This document shows positions 44,082-53,265 of a stretch of 64,000 bases of DNA, one piece after another (the first letter of the stretch is position 1; every line of letters starts with the position of its first letter). Both the position numbers and the translations under genes were made by a program. The stretch is from assembly GCF_001297125.1 (NCBI RefSeq), contig NZ_LHPC01000034.1, positions 248,001-312,000 on the forward strand. The letters run 5' to 3'. The notes under the pieces were generated by a model. The model was not told the DNA's origin. It did not search any database and saw only the letters and a program-made list of their open reading frames with translations. Origin of the DNA: Pseudomonas sp. RIT-PI-q (GTDB lineage Bacteria; Pseudomonadota; Gammaproteobacteria; Pseudomonadales; Pseudomonadaceae).

Positions 44082-46033
44082 ATACCAGAGTCCACTCGTT
44101 CGTTCAGACTCCGTCCCAGCTCTGTGCCGATGATGTTTCCCTGATCATCCCGAGCTATCAGCGTCCCTATGTGTGGCCGAGCGAGGATGTGACAGCTCTG
44201 CTGGATCAGATCATTGCGGCCTATGAGGCGGGTGCCCCTCATTACTATATCGGTACGATATTGACCTCTGTCGTAGCTCCCCCATCTTCTGAGGGGAGCA
44301 GTACCACCTATGAAGTGATTGATGGCCAGCAGCGTATGACGACGCTGATGCTTCTGGCGCTCGCACTCAATGCTGTTGTGCCGGGTAATCCACTCGCAGC
44401 GTTTGTCATAGTCGAAACCCGCCCCCGGCTAGTCTTCGCCATCCGCGAAGAAGTCCAGCGATTGCTCGGAAGTTGGGCAGGGCTTGAGGTCGACGCCACA
44501 CCAAGGGGCTCGACGAAAACCGAGAAAGCTTACTTCGAGCACCTGGTCGCTGCCCGCAAGGCGCTCTCCGACCGTCTGAGCGTCTTGCAGGGCGTACAGG
44601 GGGAGCGAGGTGAGCGGTTTTTGTCGGGGCTCGCCGCATACATCTTCGCTCGGGTGAAGTGGGTCAACAATGTCATGCCCAAGGGGATGGATCTGAATCG
44701 GCTGTTTTCAACAATGAATAACAGCGGCGTTCAGTTGGAGCAGAGCGATATTCTGAAGTCACGCCTTTTGAGAAAAATTGAAAAGAACAAATCACGCTAC
44801 GACGCTATCTGGCAAGCGTGCGAAAATATGGACGATTACTTCGAACGCAATTTGCGTCGAGTTTTTCCAGGTGCCAGCTGGAAAACCCTGAAAGCCGATG
44901 ATTTGGCAAAGCATAACGCCACGTTCTTTCCGCTTGATCACGCCGCGCCTCAGGCCGAAATGGGTATGACTATTGCTCAAATCGCCAAGCTTGAACGGCA
45001 GGAGTCTGCTGAGGTGAAAAAGCCTACAAAGCCGATTCGGTACTGTCGCCCAATCGTCAGTTTCAGTTTGTTGCTGATGCACACTTATCGGATTTACCTG
45101 CATCAGTGGGAAGAAGACGACGTCGAAATTCGGCTGCATGACAGTCGACTGAACGAGTACTTTGAAGACTTCGTGACTTACCTCGATGAGCGCAAGGCCA
45201 AGAAATTCATTGAATGCTTGTGGCAGGTGCGTTTTCAGTTTGACCGCTGGGTTGTCAAGTGGTTGCCGGAACAGGACAGCACAAACTGGCATCTACGCCT
45301 GACTACTTTACTGCGCGGTAAAACCAAAGAAGGGTATCGACTTGTCCGTTCCTCCCTTGAAAGCAGTGAACTGAGCCAATTACAAAGTGTGCGTAATTTT
45401 ACAGGTGAACGCAGTGCCCAGTACTGGTTAACCCCTTTTCTCGGTGCACTGATAGCGGGTAAAGCTAGCTCGATAGGGCAGGTACAGATGCTGTTGGAGC
45501 GAATTGACAACCAGCTGTCGCTCTCTGAGGACAGTCAGAAGATTGCCAGCTTCAAGCTGTTGTCTGAAACGCGTCCCGCCATGCGCTCTATCACGGCCGT
45601 GCTGGCAGAATTGAAAGTGCCTCAAGGTACACGCTTTGAACATTACTGGTTTCAGAAGCTTGAATACATCCTGTGGCGTGAACGAAGCCGCTTCAATTTT
45701 TATGACTTAAAGAAGCTGGCGGCCTACCGGGTGACCTCAAAAAACTCTGTTGAGCACGTTCACCCTCGCAAGGAAGAATTTGGACGGCGCCTGGATTCCA
45801 AGCATTTGGACAGCTTCGGCAATCTGGTGCTGTTAAGCCCAGGCGAAAACTCGTCATACAGCAACCAGAGTGTGGGGAAAAAACGCGAGCATTTTCGCGA
45901 AAAGGATCGATATGACTCTTTGAAGCTCGCGCATATTTTCAACGCCAAGGCGAATCGCGAGTGGGATGGCGCAGCCATAGAGCAGCATCAGGAACAAATG
46001 TTGCGTTTGATCGCGAGCCACTATGGCCAGTGA
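44078..46033 (+). CDS. DUF262-DUF1524 (HNH) nuclease, second gene of the defence pair
   Basis: A 651-residue protein: DUF262 domain (residues 1-230) with IIPSYQRPYVWPSEDVTALL, HYYIGTIL, VIDGQQRMTTLML and FSTMNNSGVQLEQSDILKS, and a C-terminal DUF1524 nuclease (about 555-651) with VEHVHPRKEE and FGNLVLLSPGENSSYSN, the His-Asn pattern of HNH nucleases in GmrD and SspE. It is translationally coupled to the preceding DUF262-only gene. The layout (two DUF262 proteins, one with nuclease) resembles but does not equal GmrS-GmrD, so it may be a type IV restriction variant against modified phage DNA. Function inferred from domains. Confidence 0.85.
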   Translation: MNTRVHSFVQTPSQLCADDVSLIIPSYQRPYVWPSEDVTALLDQIIAAYEAGAPHYYIGTILTSVVAPPSSEGSSTTYEVIDGQQRMTTLMLLALALNAVVPGNPLAAFVIVETRPRLVFAIREEVQRLLGSWAGLEVDATPRGSTKTEKAYFEHLVAARKALSDRLSVLQGVQGERGERFLSGLAAYIFARVKWVNNVMPKGMDLNRLFSTMNNSGVQLEQSDILKSRLLRKIEKNKSRYDAIWQACENMDDYFERNLRRVFPGASWKTLKADDLAKHNATFFPLDHAAPQAEMGMTIAQIAKLERQESAEVKKPTKPIRYCRPIVSFSLLLMHTYRIYLHQWEEDDVEIRLHDSRLNEYFEDFVTYLDERKAKKFIECLWQVRFQFDRWVVKWLPEQDSTNWHLRLTTLLRGKTKEGYRLVRSSLESSELSQLQSVRNFTGERSAQYWLTPFLGALIAGKASSIGQVQMLLERIDNQLSLSEDSQKIASFKLLSETRPAMRSITAVLAELKVPQGTRFEHYWFQKLEYILWRERSRFNFYDLKKLAAYRVTSKNSVEHVHPRKEEFGRRLDSKHLDSFGNLVLLSPGENSSYSNQSVGKKREHFREKDRYDSLKLAHIFNAKANREWDGAAIEQHQEQMLRLIASHYGQ

Positions 46034-46146
46034 ACGGCTACGCCCTTGAGGCAGCGTCACAAAGCGCCTGTTTGAGTGCGTGATTGAGATCGGGATAAGG
46101 CAATGGCGCAATTTAGCCGCTGCATTGAACGAAGCCTTTAACCCCC

Positions 46147-46174
46147 AGCAAGGGATATGAACATATCCCTTGCT
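46147..46174. repeat. Perfect 13-bp inverted repeat between convergent genes
   Basis: AGCAAGGGATATG (46147-46159) and its exact complement (46162-46174) are separated by two bases. It lies between the DUF262 nuclease and the LysR gene, which converge. No T-run follows on either strand, so it could be an atypical bidirectional terminator or a protein site. Confidence 0.6.
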
Positions 46175-46235
46175 ACCAAAGGCACCATTCGCAGTTGATG
46201 ACGGTGCTTCAACCACATCAAACGACACCACAAGC

Positions 46236-47147
46236 TCATCGGCTGTCGAAATGCAGCCTTGTAACAGCGGAGAAATCAGCCTCTTCGATCACTAGCTGTC
46301 GCAGCAAACGGACAACACTGCGTTCGTCATCCCGACGCCAATCGAAGCAGTAAGACATGTCGGGTAGAGGCAGCGCACTCCTTAGCTCAACAAGATGGCC
46401 ACCCTCAATCAATGGCTGCATGTAATTGCGGGGGAAAGTACTGATACCCACCCCAGCGACCGTTAGTTCGATCAATGCCAACAAGCTGTTGCAGGTCAGG
46501 GCACGAGGCAATTCGATTTGTTGCGCTGAGGCCCAATAATTGGTCAGCCCAGTTAAGCGGGAGTCAGAAGATAGACTGATAATGGGGTGCTGGAGAAAGT
46601 GTTCAGCCGTTAACTGTGTGCCAGCTGCGAGCAGTGAAGGTGCCGCCATCCAAGAATATTTCAATTCGCAAATTTGTTCGTAGGCCAATAAGTGTGAAGT
46701 GGGAGGGCCCGGAATGATGGCAAAATCCAATTCGCCGCGTACCAGCCGCTTTTCACAGCGAGAAGTTAAGTCAACAGTTGGCTCAAGAATCAAGTCAGGA
46801 TACAACATGCGTACCCGACCAACGAACTTAGGAAACCAGGTGGCGGCAATCAGTTCGCTCACACCAAAGCGACAAACGCCGCGAAGGTTTTCTTTGTTTT
46901 GCAGGCTTTCACGAATTCTGGTTTCCAGTTCAAGCATCGCGCCCGCGTGTTCTAGCAGGCGGTCACCAGCGTCGGTTAATACCGCGCGCTGGCCTGTACG
47001 ATCGAACAACTGCTTGTCAATATCTGCCTCAAGCTCAGCAATGCGCTTGGACAGGGACGAGGGCGTAACATGGAGGCGTAGAGCCGCAATAGAAAAGCTC
47101 CCCAGTGTTGCAGCCCAATAAAAGGCCTCAAGCTGTTTAAGAGTCAT
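46236..47147 (-). CDS. LysR-family transcriptional regulator
   Basis: A 303-residue LysR regulator from the ATG at 47147: helix-turn-helix at residues 1-60 (FYWAATLGSFSIAALRLHV, TPSSLSKRIAELEADI), linker helix, and a substrate-binding domain with CRFGVSELIAATWFP and VAGVGISTFPRNYMQ. It sits on the same strand just downstream of the isocitrate-lyase-like gene and probably controls that gene and the MFS transporter. The coinducer is unknown. Three other starts upstream are possible but the family begins at MTLKQLEAF. Confidence 0.9.
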   Translation of the reverse strand: MTLKQLEAFYWAATLGSFSIAALRLHVTPSSLSKRIAELEADIDKQLFDRTGQRAVLTDAGDRLLEHAGAMLELETRIRESLQNKENLRGVCRFGVSELIAATWFPKFVGRVRMLYPDLILEPTVDLTSRCEKRLVRGELDFAIIPGPPTSHLLAYEQICELKYSWMAAPSLLAAGTQLTAEHFLQHPIISLSSDSRLTGLTNYWASAQQIELPRALTCNSLLALIELTVAGVGISTFPRNYMQPLIEGGHLVELRSALPLPDMSYCFDWRRDDERSVVRLLRQLVIEEADFSAVTRLHFDSR

Positions 47148-47197
47148 GGGCCGGCAGCCTAAAAAAATGACATGCAACGAACCCTGATGTTACCGCT

Positions 47198-48100
47198 TTA
47201 CCTTGCAACTTGATGCATTAAATGATTTTCGAGACTAACAGCGCCATCGGCATCGACAAGCTCCATCAACTCACCTGCACTGGCATACATTCCGCTGGGA
47301 AAATCACCAGTAAGATCATTCCCACTCAGCAACCGCATATCAATTGCAGCGTTAGCCATGGCTTTTACTGATGCTGCGGCTAGCATTTGTGGCAGGGTGA
47401 TGCGGCGCACGCCCAGCGAGCGGAGTTTGGCCACCGATTCTGTCAACGACGAATCATCTAGCCGCCAGTATGCGCCAATGCTGATCGATACCGGCACGTC
47501 ACCGGCCGCATCGACCGCGTATCCGACATCGTCCATCGAATGTAGCCCCATTGGCAGTATTACGTCCGCCCCCGCAGCCACATAGGACTTAATTCGCTCA
47601 ACCATCTGAGTTTGGCCCAGAGCAGTATGAGCATCCGTGCGCACAATAATGACGAAATCTGCATCTTTGCGAGCCGCGCATGCAGCTTCAACCTTACGTA
47701 CCATTTCCGCTACAGAGACCACTTCCCCTCGTATTTTTGCGTCCCAACGCCGTGGCACCACTTGGTCTTCTAGATTGACACCGGCCAACCCCGCTTCCTC
47801 AAACGATCGGATCGTGTGATAGACGTTATTCGGATTACCGTACCCGGCATCAGCGTCAGCAGTTACAGGAATTTTGATTAGACGCGCCAACCGACGGCAG
47901 TGATCCACATTTTCAGTCAAGCTCAAGATACCGAGATCAGGTAAGCCCAGCAGCGATTGCGACAACACCGCACCGCTGGTGCATGCGCTGGCGAAACCTG
48001 CAGCTTCAATGATTCGTGCGCTATAGGCATCGTGGACGCCAGGGGCCACGATGAAATCTGTACCGCTTAACAAACTACGTAACTGTGCCGCTTTGCTCAT
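47198..48100 (-). CDS. Isocitrate lyase/PEP mutase superfamily protein lacking the KKCGH motif
   Basis: A 300-residue member of the ICL/PEPM superfamily. The Mg-binding DADAGYGN and GVNLEDQ are present, as is IIVRTDA. The flexible active-site loop, KKCGH or KRCGH in isocitrate and methylisocitrate lyases, reads PRRWDAKIRG here, so the catalytic Cys is absent. The reaction may be a different C-C lyase, decarboxylase or hydrolase on a 2-hydroxy- or 2-oxo-acid. ATG 48100 (with GGGGAG upstream) overlaps the MFS gene by 26 bases. Together with the MFS carrier and LysR it forms a small operon for uptake and cleavage of an organic acid. Substrate unknown. Confidence 0.82.
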   Translation of the reverse strand: MSKAAQLRSLLSGTDFIVAPGVHDAYSARIIEAAGFASACTSGAVLSQSLLGLPDLGILSLTENVDHCRRLARLIKIPVTADADAGYGNPNNVYHTIRSFEEAGLAGVNLEDQVVPRRWDAKIRGEVVSVAEMVRKVEAACAARKDADFVIIVRTDAHTALGQTQMVERIKSYVAAGADVILPMGLHSMDDVGYAVDAAGDVPVSISIGAYWRLDDSSLTESVAKLRSLGVRRITLPQMLAAASVKAMANAAIDMRLLSGNDLTGDFPSGMYASAGELMELVDADGAVSLENHLMHQVAR

Positions 48101-49412
48101 TAATGTGCACTCCCCTAACAGGTGCTGGTAACTTTGAAGTTGGTAATCCACTTGTTTTTGGAATGAATAACAAGAAAATTATTACGCCGAATAACAGCAT
48201 GAGGCCCACGATGAAAAAACCGCCATATAAACTACCGGTCATGGCGTTGGCTTTGGCAACAATCAACGGGCCCGCCGCGCCGCCAAACTGACCTAGAGCG
48301 CTGACTAATGCTATCCCGAATGGTGCAATGCGCTTATCAAGGTAGGAGGGCGGAATCGTCCAGAAAAGACTTAGCACGCCGTAGCCACCGATAGTCCCTA
48401 GCCCAAGAAATATCGCAGTCAACGCCACGCTGTGCGAGGTGAATGCGATCATTGAGTAAGCGAAGGCAGATAAGGCACCGCAACCGAAGATATGCCAACG
48501 ACGCTCTTGTAGCCTGTCCGAGCTTTGACCAACCACAAAAATTCCGACAGCCACACCAATCGATATGGCACAACTGATCCAACCGACTTCACTCACCGAG
48601 GCCTGACTGACATTGCGCAAAAGTGTTGGCAGCCACACTTGATTGGTATTGAAACTGGTCACCGTAAAATAAATGAGTGCCAGTAAATAAATGCGTGGGT
48701 CGCGCAATACTTCTCGAAATGAAGCAGGTGAGGTCGACGAAGCTGTGCGCTCACTTTCGAGGTCTCGCGCGATGATTTGCTTTTGCTCATTCGTCAGCCA
48801 CTTTGCGGCCGCCGGCGTATCGGTCAACAAGATTAATGCGAGTACCCCAATAATGATGGCGGGCGGCCCCTCGGAGATAAATAGCCATTGCCACCCACGC
48901 AGGCCACTAAGGCCATCGAGATTCTGCATGATCCATCCCGATAAGGGGCCGCCAAAAATACCCGATATAGGAATTGCCATCATGAACAGGGCCATTGCCC
49001 GACCCCTGTACCGACTGGGTAACCAATAGCTCAGGTAAAGCACAATACCTGGGAAAAAACCTGCCTCAGCAGCTCCAAGCAAAAAGCGTAGGACGTATAA
49101 CCAGTTTTCATTTCTTGAAAACGCCATGCAAATGGTGATTACCCCCCACAAAACCATAATGCGACAAAGCGTTTTACGTGCCCCGATGCGAGACAGTAAT
49201 AGGTTGCTAGGGACTTCAAATGCCACATATCCAATGAAGAATATGGATGCTGCGATGCCGAATACAGTTTCGTTCAAGTTTAGATCGTGCATAAATTGCA
49301 GTTTTGCGAAACCTATATTTACTCGCTCCAAATAGTTGATGATGTAGCAAAGAAAAATAAAAGGAATAATTTTCCACATTACTTTTTTGTAGATCGTGTC
49401 TGTGACGTTCAT
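48075..49412 (-). CDS. MFS transporter, anion:cation symporter (phthalate/tartrate permease) type
   Basis: A 445-residue 12-helix MFS carrier. LERVNIGFAKLQF, FEVPSNLLLSRIGARK and RFLLGAAEAGFFPGIVLYLS are typical of the ACS family, which imports carboxylates such as tartrate, glucarate, hexuronates and phthalate. It is followed by the overlapping ICL/PEPM-like gene and the LysR gene, so it probably imports the acid that the lyase splits. The start has a spaced GGATAACG upstream. No damage. Confidence 0.88.
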   Translation of the reverse strand: MNVTDTIYKKVMWKIIPFIFLCYIINYLERVNIGFAKLQFMHDLNLNETVFGIAASIFFIGYVAFEVPSNLLLSRIGARKTLCRIMVLWGVITICMAFSRNENWLYVLRFLLGAAEAGFFPGIVLYLSYWLPSRYRGRAMALFMMAIPISGIFGGPLSGWIMQNLDGLSGLRGWQWLFISEGPPAIIIGVLALILLTDTPAAAKWLTNEQKQIIARDLESERTASSTSPASFREVLRDPRIYLLALIYFTVTSFNTNQVWLPTLLRNVSQASVSEVGWISCAISIGVAVGIFVVGQSSDRLQERRWHIFGCGALSAFAYSMIAFTSHSVALTAIFLGLGTIGGYGVLSLFWTIPPSYLDKRIAPFGIALVSALGQFGGAAGPLIVAKANAMTGSLYGGFFIVGLMLLFGVIIFLLFIPKTSGLPTSKLPAPVRGVHINEQSGTVT

Positions 49413-49651
49413 CCGTTATCCTTATTTTTGTAACCATCGGACAAGCCAAAATCAGGATGCTGCTGCAGTGCCCTAAACGCCCACAGTAAGGGGGCTTTAT
49501 CCGCACAGGAAAAGTGAATAATTTTCGTGGTGCATATGTCGAAAATGGAATGACGCGCTACCTCGTATCGCATAAACAGGTCGGATACCGCGACCCTGTA
49601 GGTGAGATAAGCTGGGAGGCTAGGCGTTCCTGCCCGTCACAAATTCCGTGA

Positions 49652-49937
49652 TCAGCTGTTGGTGTAATTATTGGTGGCTTGAATAGTCAATCTCAACAAC
49701 GCTTCTGTCACTTCAGGGCGATTACTAGCGCGCGTCGCGTAGGCACCATGCCGGTACCGGTTCTTAAAAAGCTGATCGTGAAACGGCTCGCGCAGGCGCT
49801 TTAGTGGCGAGGTGACCGCTCCCTCAGTGGCATGAAGACCAAGGGCGTGCGCCCATCACGCTGCGCTCAGTCATCAAGCATTGAAAGATAATCAATAGGT
49901 TAAGGTCGATCAGACTGATATTAGTGATGCTAATCAT
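49652..49937 (-). pseudogene. LysR-type regulator fragment with frameshift
   Basis: Reading the minus strand from ATG 49937: NISLIDLNLLIIFQCLMTER, then a frameshift near 49845 and ALGLHATEGAVTSPLKRLRE up to a stop at 49652. This is the N-terminal helix-turn-helix of a LysR protein (DLNLL..F..L...RSV..AA..LGL, S.PLKRLRE) without the sensor domain. Only about 95 residues remain. It lies just upstream and divergent to the transporter/nitrilase remnants, so it was probably their regulator. Confidence 0.6.
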
Positions 49938-50023
49938 GTATATCTCTATTATTCGTTTGAAAAATTATTCATGTGATTCTTAATCTTGAGTGCGGCATGA
50001 CAAAAACAAACAAGGTGTTCAGC

Positions 50024-50474
50024 ATGATGCAGACAATAGCGTTTTCGGAAAAAACTGATAACAAGGTGTTATCAAGCGAAGCTGCTGAACTGTGCAAAAG
50101 GCCTTTTGCCGTGAGCATCAGCAATTTCATTGAGTGGTTCTATTTTGCTATCTATGGCTACTTTGCAGTGGTCATTGGTCATATTTTTTTCCTCCACTGC
50201 TGCTGGCGTATCGCTATTATCGTCGTTGGCAGTCTTCGCTGTAGCCTTTTTATTCCAACCGTTAGGCTCCGTCGTGTTGAGACCAATCGGCAATACAATG
50301 GGCCGGCTAGCGATTCTGATCATTACAGTTTTCGGAATGGGCATTACAACAACCTTTATCGGTTTGTTGCCTGATTACGCGACCATCGGCATCGTTACCC
50401 CGATACTTCTAGTGGCATTACGATTTTTGCAGCGCATGATGGTGGGTGGCGAATGGTCAAGCGCTAGCAACGCA
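50024..50474 (+). pseudogene. MHS-type MFS transporter remnant
   Basis: The N-terminal third of a metabolite:H+ symporter (MHS/ProP-like). SISNFIEWFYFAIYGYFAVV reads from the ATG near 50024; a frameshift near 50188 moves to the frame with STAAGVSLLSSLAVFAVAF, then LRPIGNTMGRLAILIITVFG and LRFLQRMMVGGEWSSAS, where homology stops abruptly. The rest of the carrier (about two thirds) is deleted and the frame runs straight into the nitrilase leader and coding region. Not functional. Confidence 0.8.
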
Positions 50475-50489
50475 GACATAGGAAAAATC

Positions 50490-50967
50490 ATGACAAAAGC
50501 AGCAGTTGTTCAAGCCTCATCGATTGCGTTCGAACCACAACAGAGCGTCGAAAAAGCAGTTCGCCTAATTCGCGAAGCTTCAGACGCAAGCGCTGAGTTG
50601 GCGGTATTCCCTGAGGCATTCATCGGAGGTTATCCAAAGGATGTTGCGTTCGGAACGGTTGTAGGACACCTTGATGCTACCGCCCGTGCACACTTTCAGC
50701 GTTATGTGGAAGGCGCGGTTACTTTGAATGACCCGGAACTGGTTCGACTCAGCGAAGCGGGACTAGATCATGCACGGAAGAAGGGGGAAAGTGTTGACCG
50801 GGCCAGCGTATGACGAGGATACAATCCTCTAAGCTGACATTGACTTGTCAGTGGGACGAGCCGGTAATCTCGGCCTTGATGTTTGTGGGCACTACTCCCG
50901 GCCTGAGGTATTTCAACTTAATGTGAATACTGCACCGATGAGTCCTGTAGCTTTCAGCGACAATTAA
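50490..50967 (+). pseudogene. Nitrilase remnant with internal deletion
   Basis: Starts with a typical aliphatic/aryl nitrilase N-terminus: MTKAAVVQASSIAFEPQQS, with the catalytic-Glu segment LAVFPEAFIGGYPKD, up to GAVTLNDPELVRLSEA. About 190 residues including the catalytic Lys and Cys are missing; after a frame change the C-terminal part appears, YDEDTIL, a TAA, then ADIDLS and DVCGHYSRPEVFQLNVN to a stop at 50965. AGGA (50480-50483) is a leftover ribosome site. The first part is in frame with the upstream transporter remnant, so a long hybrid frame 50130-50813 exists by accident. Confidence 0.78.
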
Positions 50968-51026
50968 TAACGCACTAATACTCCAATTATTAGCGCTGGC
51001 TTTCCTAAGCTGGCGGAGGGTTTTCC

Positions 51027-51806
51027 ATGAAAGTAAGTTATGTAGAATGGCCTAATGGACTGATGCCGAACTCCCCAGAGTTCAATGCTATCAAGGAGCA
51101 AGTCCATTTAGCGTCTCCGGATATTCTGATCACTAACGAGATGCCGTTTGGGAGGTGGGTCTCATCTTTCCCAGCATTCGATATTGACCTGGCCATTGAA
51201 TCGGTAGCGTTGCATGAGAAAGGACTTGTTGCACTGACCTCTTTGAATGTCCCACTGATCATATCATCGCGTCCGGTGCGCAGCGGTGACCGTCTGGCCA
51301 ATGAAGCATTTGCCTTGCAAGGCGATCACTACACGTTCCTGCATCACAAGCATTTTTTTCCGGCCCACGTCGGCTGGTATGAAGCCGAATGGTTCAATAC
51401 AGGTATCGCTGGGTTTGAGTTGGCACAGCTGAGCGGGATTTCAATTGGCGTGCTGCTATGTACCGAGCTGATGTTCAATGAACATGCTCGGGCCTATGGT
51501 CGAGCTGGCGCGGATCTTATCATCGTTCCTCGGGCATCCGGCCCACAGGTCGATCGCTGGAAGATCGCCTGTTCGATGGCAGCCTACGTATCAGGTAGTT
51601 ATGTCGTAACCTCAAACCATAGCGGCGAGGTGCCAGGCAATAACATATTTGGCGGAGTAGGTTTTGCGTTCGCCCCCGGCGGTGAGCAGATTGGACAAAC
51701 CAGCGTTGAGCAAACGTTGATGAGCTTCGATCTGGATCGCAATCTTTCTGCCGCACACAAAAAACTTTACCCCTGCTACGTCAGCGAAACGATACGCGGT
51801 AGTTAA
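51027..51806 (+). CDS. Nitrilase-superfamily C-N hydrolase
   Basis: A 259-residue carbon-nitrogen hydrolase with a full Glu-Lys-Cys triad: Glu in LITNEMPFG, Lys in FLHHKHFFPAHVGWYEAEWF, Cys in GVLLCTELMFNEHARAYG. It is shorter than true nitrilases and lacks the usual C-terminal tail; amidase, carbamoylase or N-acyl hydrolase activity is as likely as nitrile hydrolysis. GGAGGG lies upstream of the ATG. Unlike the nitrilase remnant just before it, this gene is complete, so it may be all that survives of a nitrile- or amide-utilisation cluster. Confidence 0.85.
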   Translation: MKVSYVEWPNGLMPNSPEFNAIKEQVHLASPDILITNEMPFGRWVSSFPAFDIDLAIESVALHEKGLVALTSLNVPLIISSRPVRSGDRLANEAFALQGDHYTFLHHKHFFPAHVGWYEAEWFNTGIAGFELAQLSGISIGVLLCTELMFNEHARAYGRAGADLIIVPRASGPQVDRWKIACSMAAYVSGSYVVTSNHSGEVPGNNIFGGVGFAFAPGGEQIGQTSVEQTLMSFDLDRNLSAAHKKLYPCYVSETIRGS

Positions 51807-52740
51807 TCGATACTGGTCAATTCGGACTCGACAACTAGATGATCGATAATCATTTGAGATGTCGGGGCCGAAACTGGCGTTTTCAGATCAGCAAATTACT
51901 ATTTTAAAAGCAGAAGTTAATCATATCCACTGCAGAGGTTTTTCCAATGCTGCTTACATGCATTAGGTAAGATCTCTAATTTTCCAGGCTTGGAAATCGA
52001 TAGAAACGGCGTGAACCGCGACTTAAGGAAATACCCTGGTCACTTATAAACAAATGAGTCTTCATGATTCGTCGCTTTTTCTGAACTACGTACAGCCATC
52101 AGGTCGGCCATCACTCAGCTATGACGGCTCGTTTGCTTTCCAGCACACCAAGATGCGTGCTGATTCTATCCGACGTATTCGTGAAGCCGCGCTGATGGAT
52201 CCCTGTGCACATCTCCTCGGAGCAAGCTCGCGCTTCGGCCACGATTTAATGGTTCGCATACAGATGAAGACTTTCGATGAGTGTGCACAATAGCTAATGA
52301 GGGGATAGGTTTAGACGTATTGACCTTAAGCATAGCGGCTGGATACAAACCCCGGTACTCGTATCACACGTTCATGATTGAAGATGAATGGCCCGCTGCT
52401 ATCTGTGTGTGACCTATCGAGACTGGCTTGAACTCACGCCCGCAATGCAGAGCTTATTGACGCAGATGGGGTAAGCCGCTGTTAGAGAGTCCTTTATATT
52501 TGATTAAGAATTCCTAATTGGACAAGTATCCTTAGTGTAAATGCATTTAATAGATCATGTATGTTTGAGCGCTTGCCGGTGACCGTTCGGCGTAGTGAGC
52601 TAGCCACCACATATGTGTCGACCGCTTTGAATTTTAACTTGCTCGAATAAGATTTACGCATATCCAAACACCTAAAATTTGGGCGCCATCATAGCGCCCG
52701 ATTGAAGTATCCAAAATCATTAGTCCTGTCAATGTGGCGT
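51807..52740. other. Gene-poor stretch, about 930 bases
   Basis: An open frame of 79 codons on the plus strand (52054-52293) reads SLSYDGSFAFQHTKMRADS and might be a fragment of a larger protein, but I do not recognise it and see no ribosome site. The rest, up to the hypothetical gene ending at 52741, is AT-rich and without repeats that I can support. Confidence 0.4.
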
Positions 52741-53265
52741 CTAGAGACCCCGTCGCTCATCTGCTGCCGACAATATTGAAACAGTACTCCCGCCTGTGAT
52801 CTGCGCTTGGTTTTCAATATGGTATAGGGCATCCGGCAAAGGAAGATTCTGACCCGGGTACGGAGTGGGAGTAGGATTCCAAAGAATGCTGTAGGAGTCG
52901 AAGTCAGGCCAAAAATTGTCGTAGTAACGAAAATCCATGACTCTCGCCAACTCACGTTCACTTTCTCCAATGACGTCCCACACGTATTCAAAGCGATCCT
53001 TGAGAGTCGTCAGTGCAAGCAGTCGGCTTGCTTGATCAGGCAATAGCCTCGCCACACGCTCGAGCGCTTCCTGGTCATACCCAGTGTTCAAAAGCCCATC
53101 AGACCCGTCAACCAGGCGCTGAGCATAGTCAAATATACCCAAGAGCCAGCCGATACATTGGAATTGAGAAATCCGGGCCGATCTGGACTCCTCACTGGCA
53201 CTAAAAATTTCAACGGAAACTACAGTTTCTTTTTCAAGATGGCTCACACTGATGCGATAGGACAC
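52741..53265 (-). CDS. Hypothetical protein, 174 residues
   Basis: I do not recognise the family. The frame starts with GTG 53265 preceded by AAGGAAA, and the sequence is acidic and mostly helical in the middle (DQEALERVARLLPDQASRLL, DRFEYVWDVIGESERELARV) with a proline-rich segment NPTPTPYPGQNLPLPDAL near the C-terminus. There are no cysteines of note, no signal peptide and no membrane helix. It stands alone in AT-rich surroundings; such genes often encode immunity or phage-related proteins, but nothing here proves that. Confidence 0.6.
   Translation of the reverse strand: MSYRISVSHLEKETVVSVEIFSASEESRSARISQFQCIGWLLGIFDYAQRLVDGSDGLLNTGYDQEALERVARLLPDQASRLLALTTLKDRFEYVWDVIGESERELARVMDFRYYDNFWPDFDSYSILWNPTPTPYPGQNLPLPDALYHIENQAQITGGSTVSILSAADERRGL

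Noticed and set aside
50130..50813. 227-codon hybrid of transporter and nitrilase as a true fusion protein
   Set aside because: Both parts are fragments without complete catalytic or transport domains, and the join coincides with a deletion; an accidental open frame is the simpler reading.
52054..52293. 79-codon plus-strand frame in a gene-poor stretch
   Set aside because: I could not place the sequence in a family; start and ribosome site are weak.
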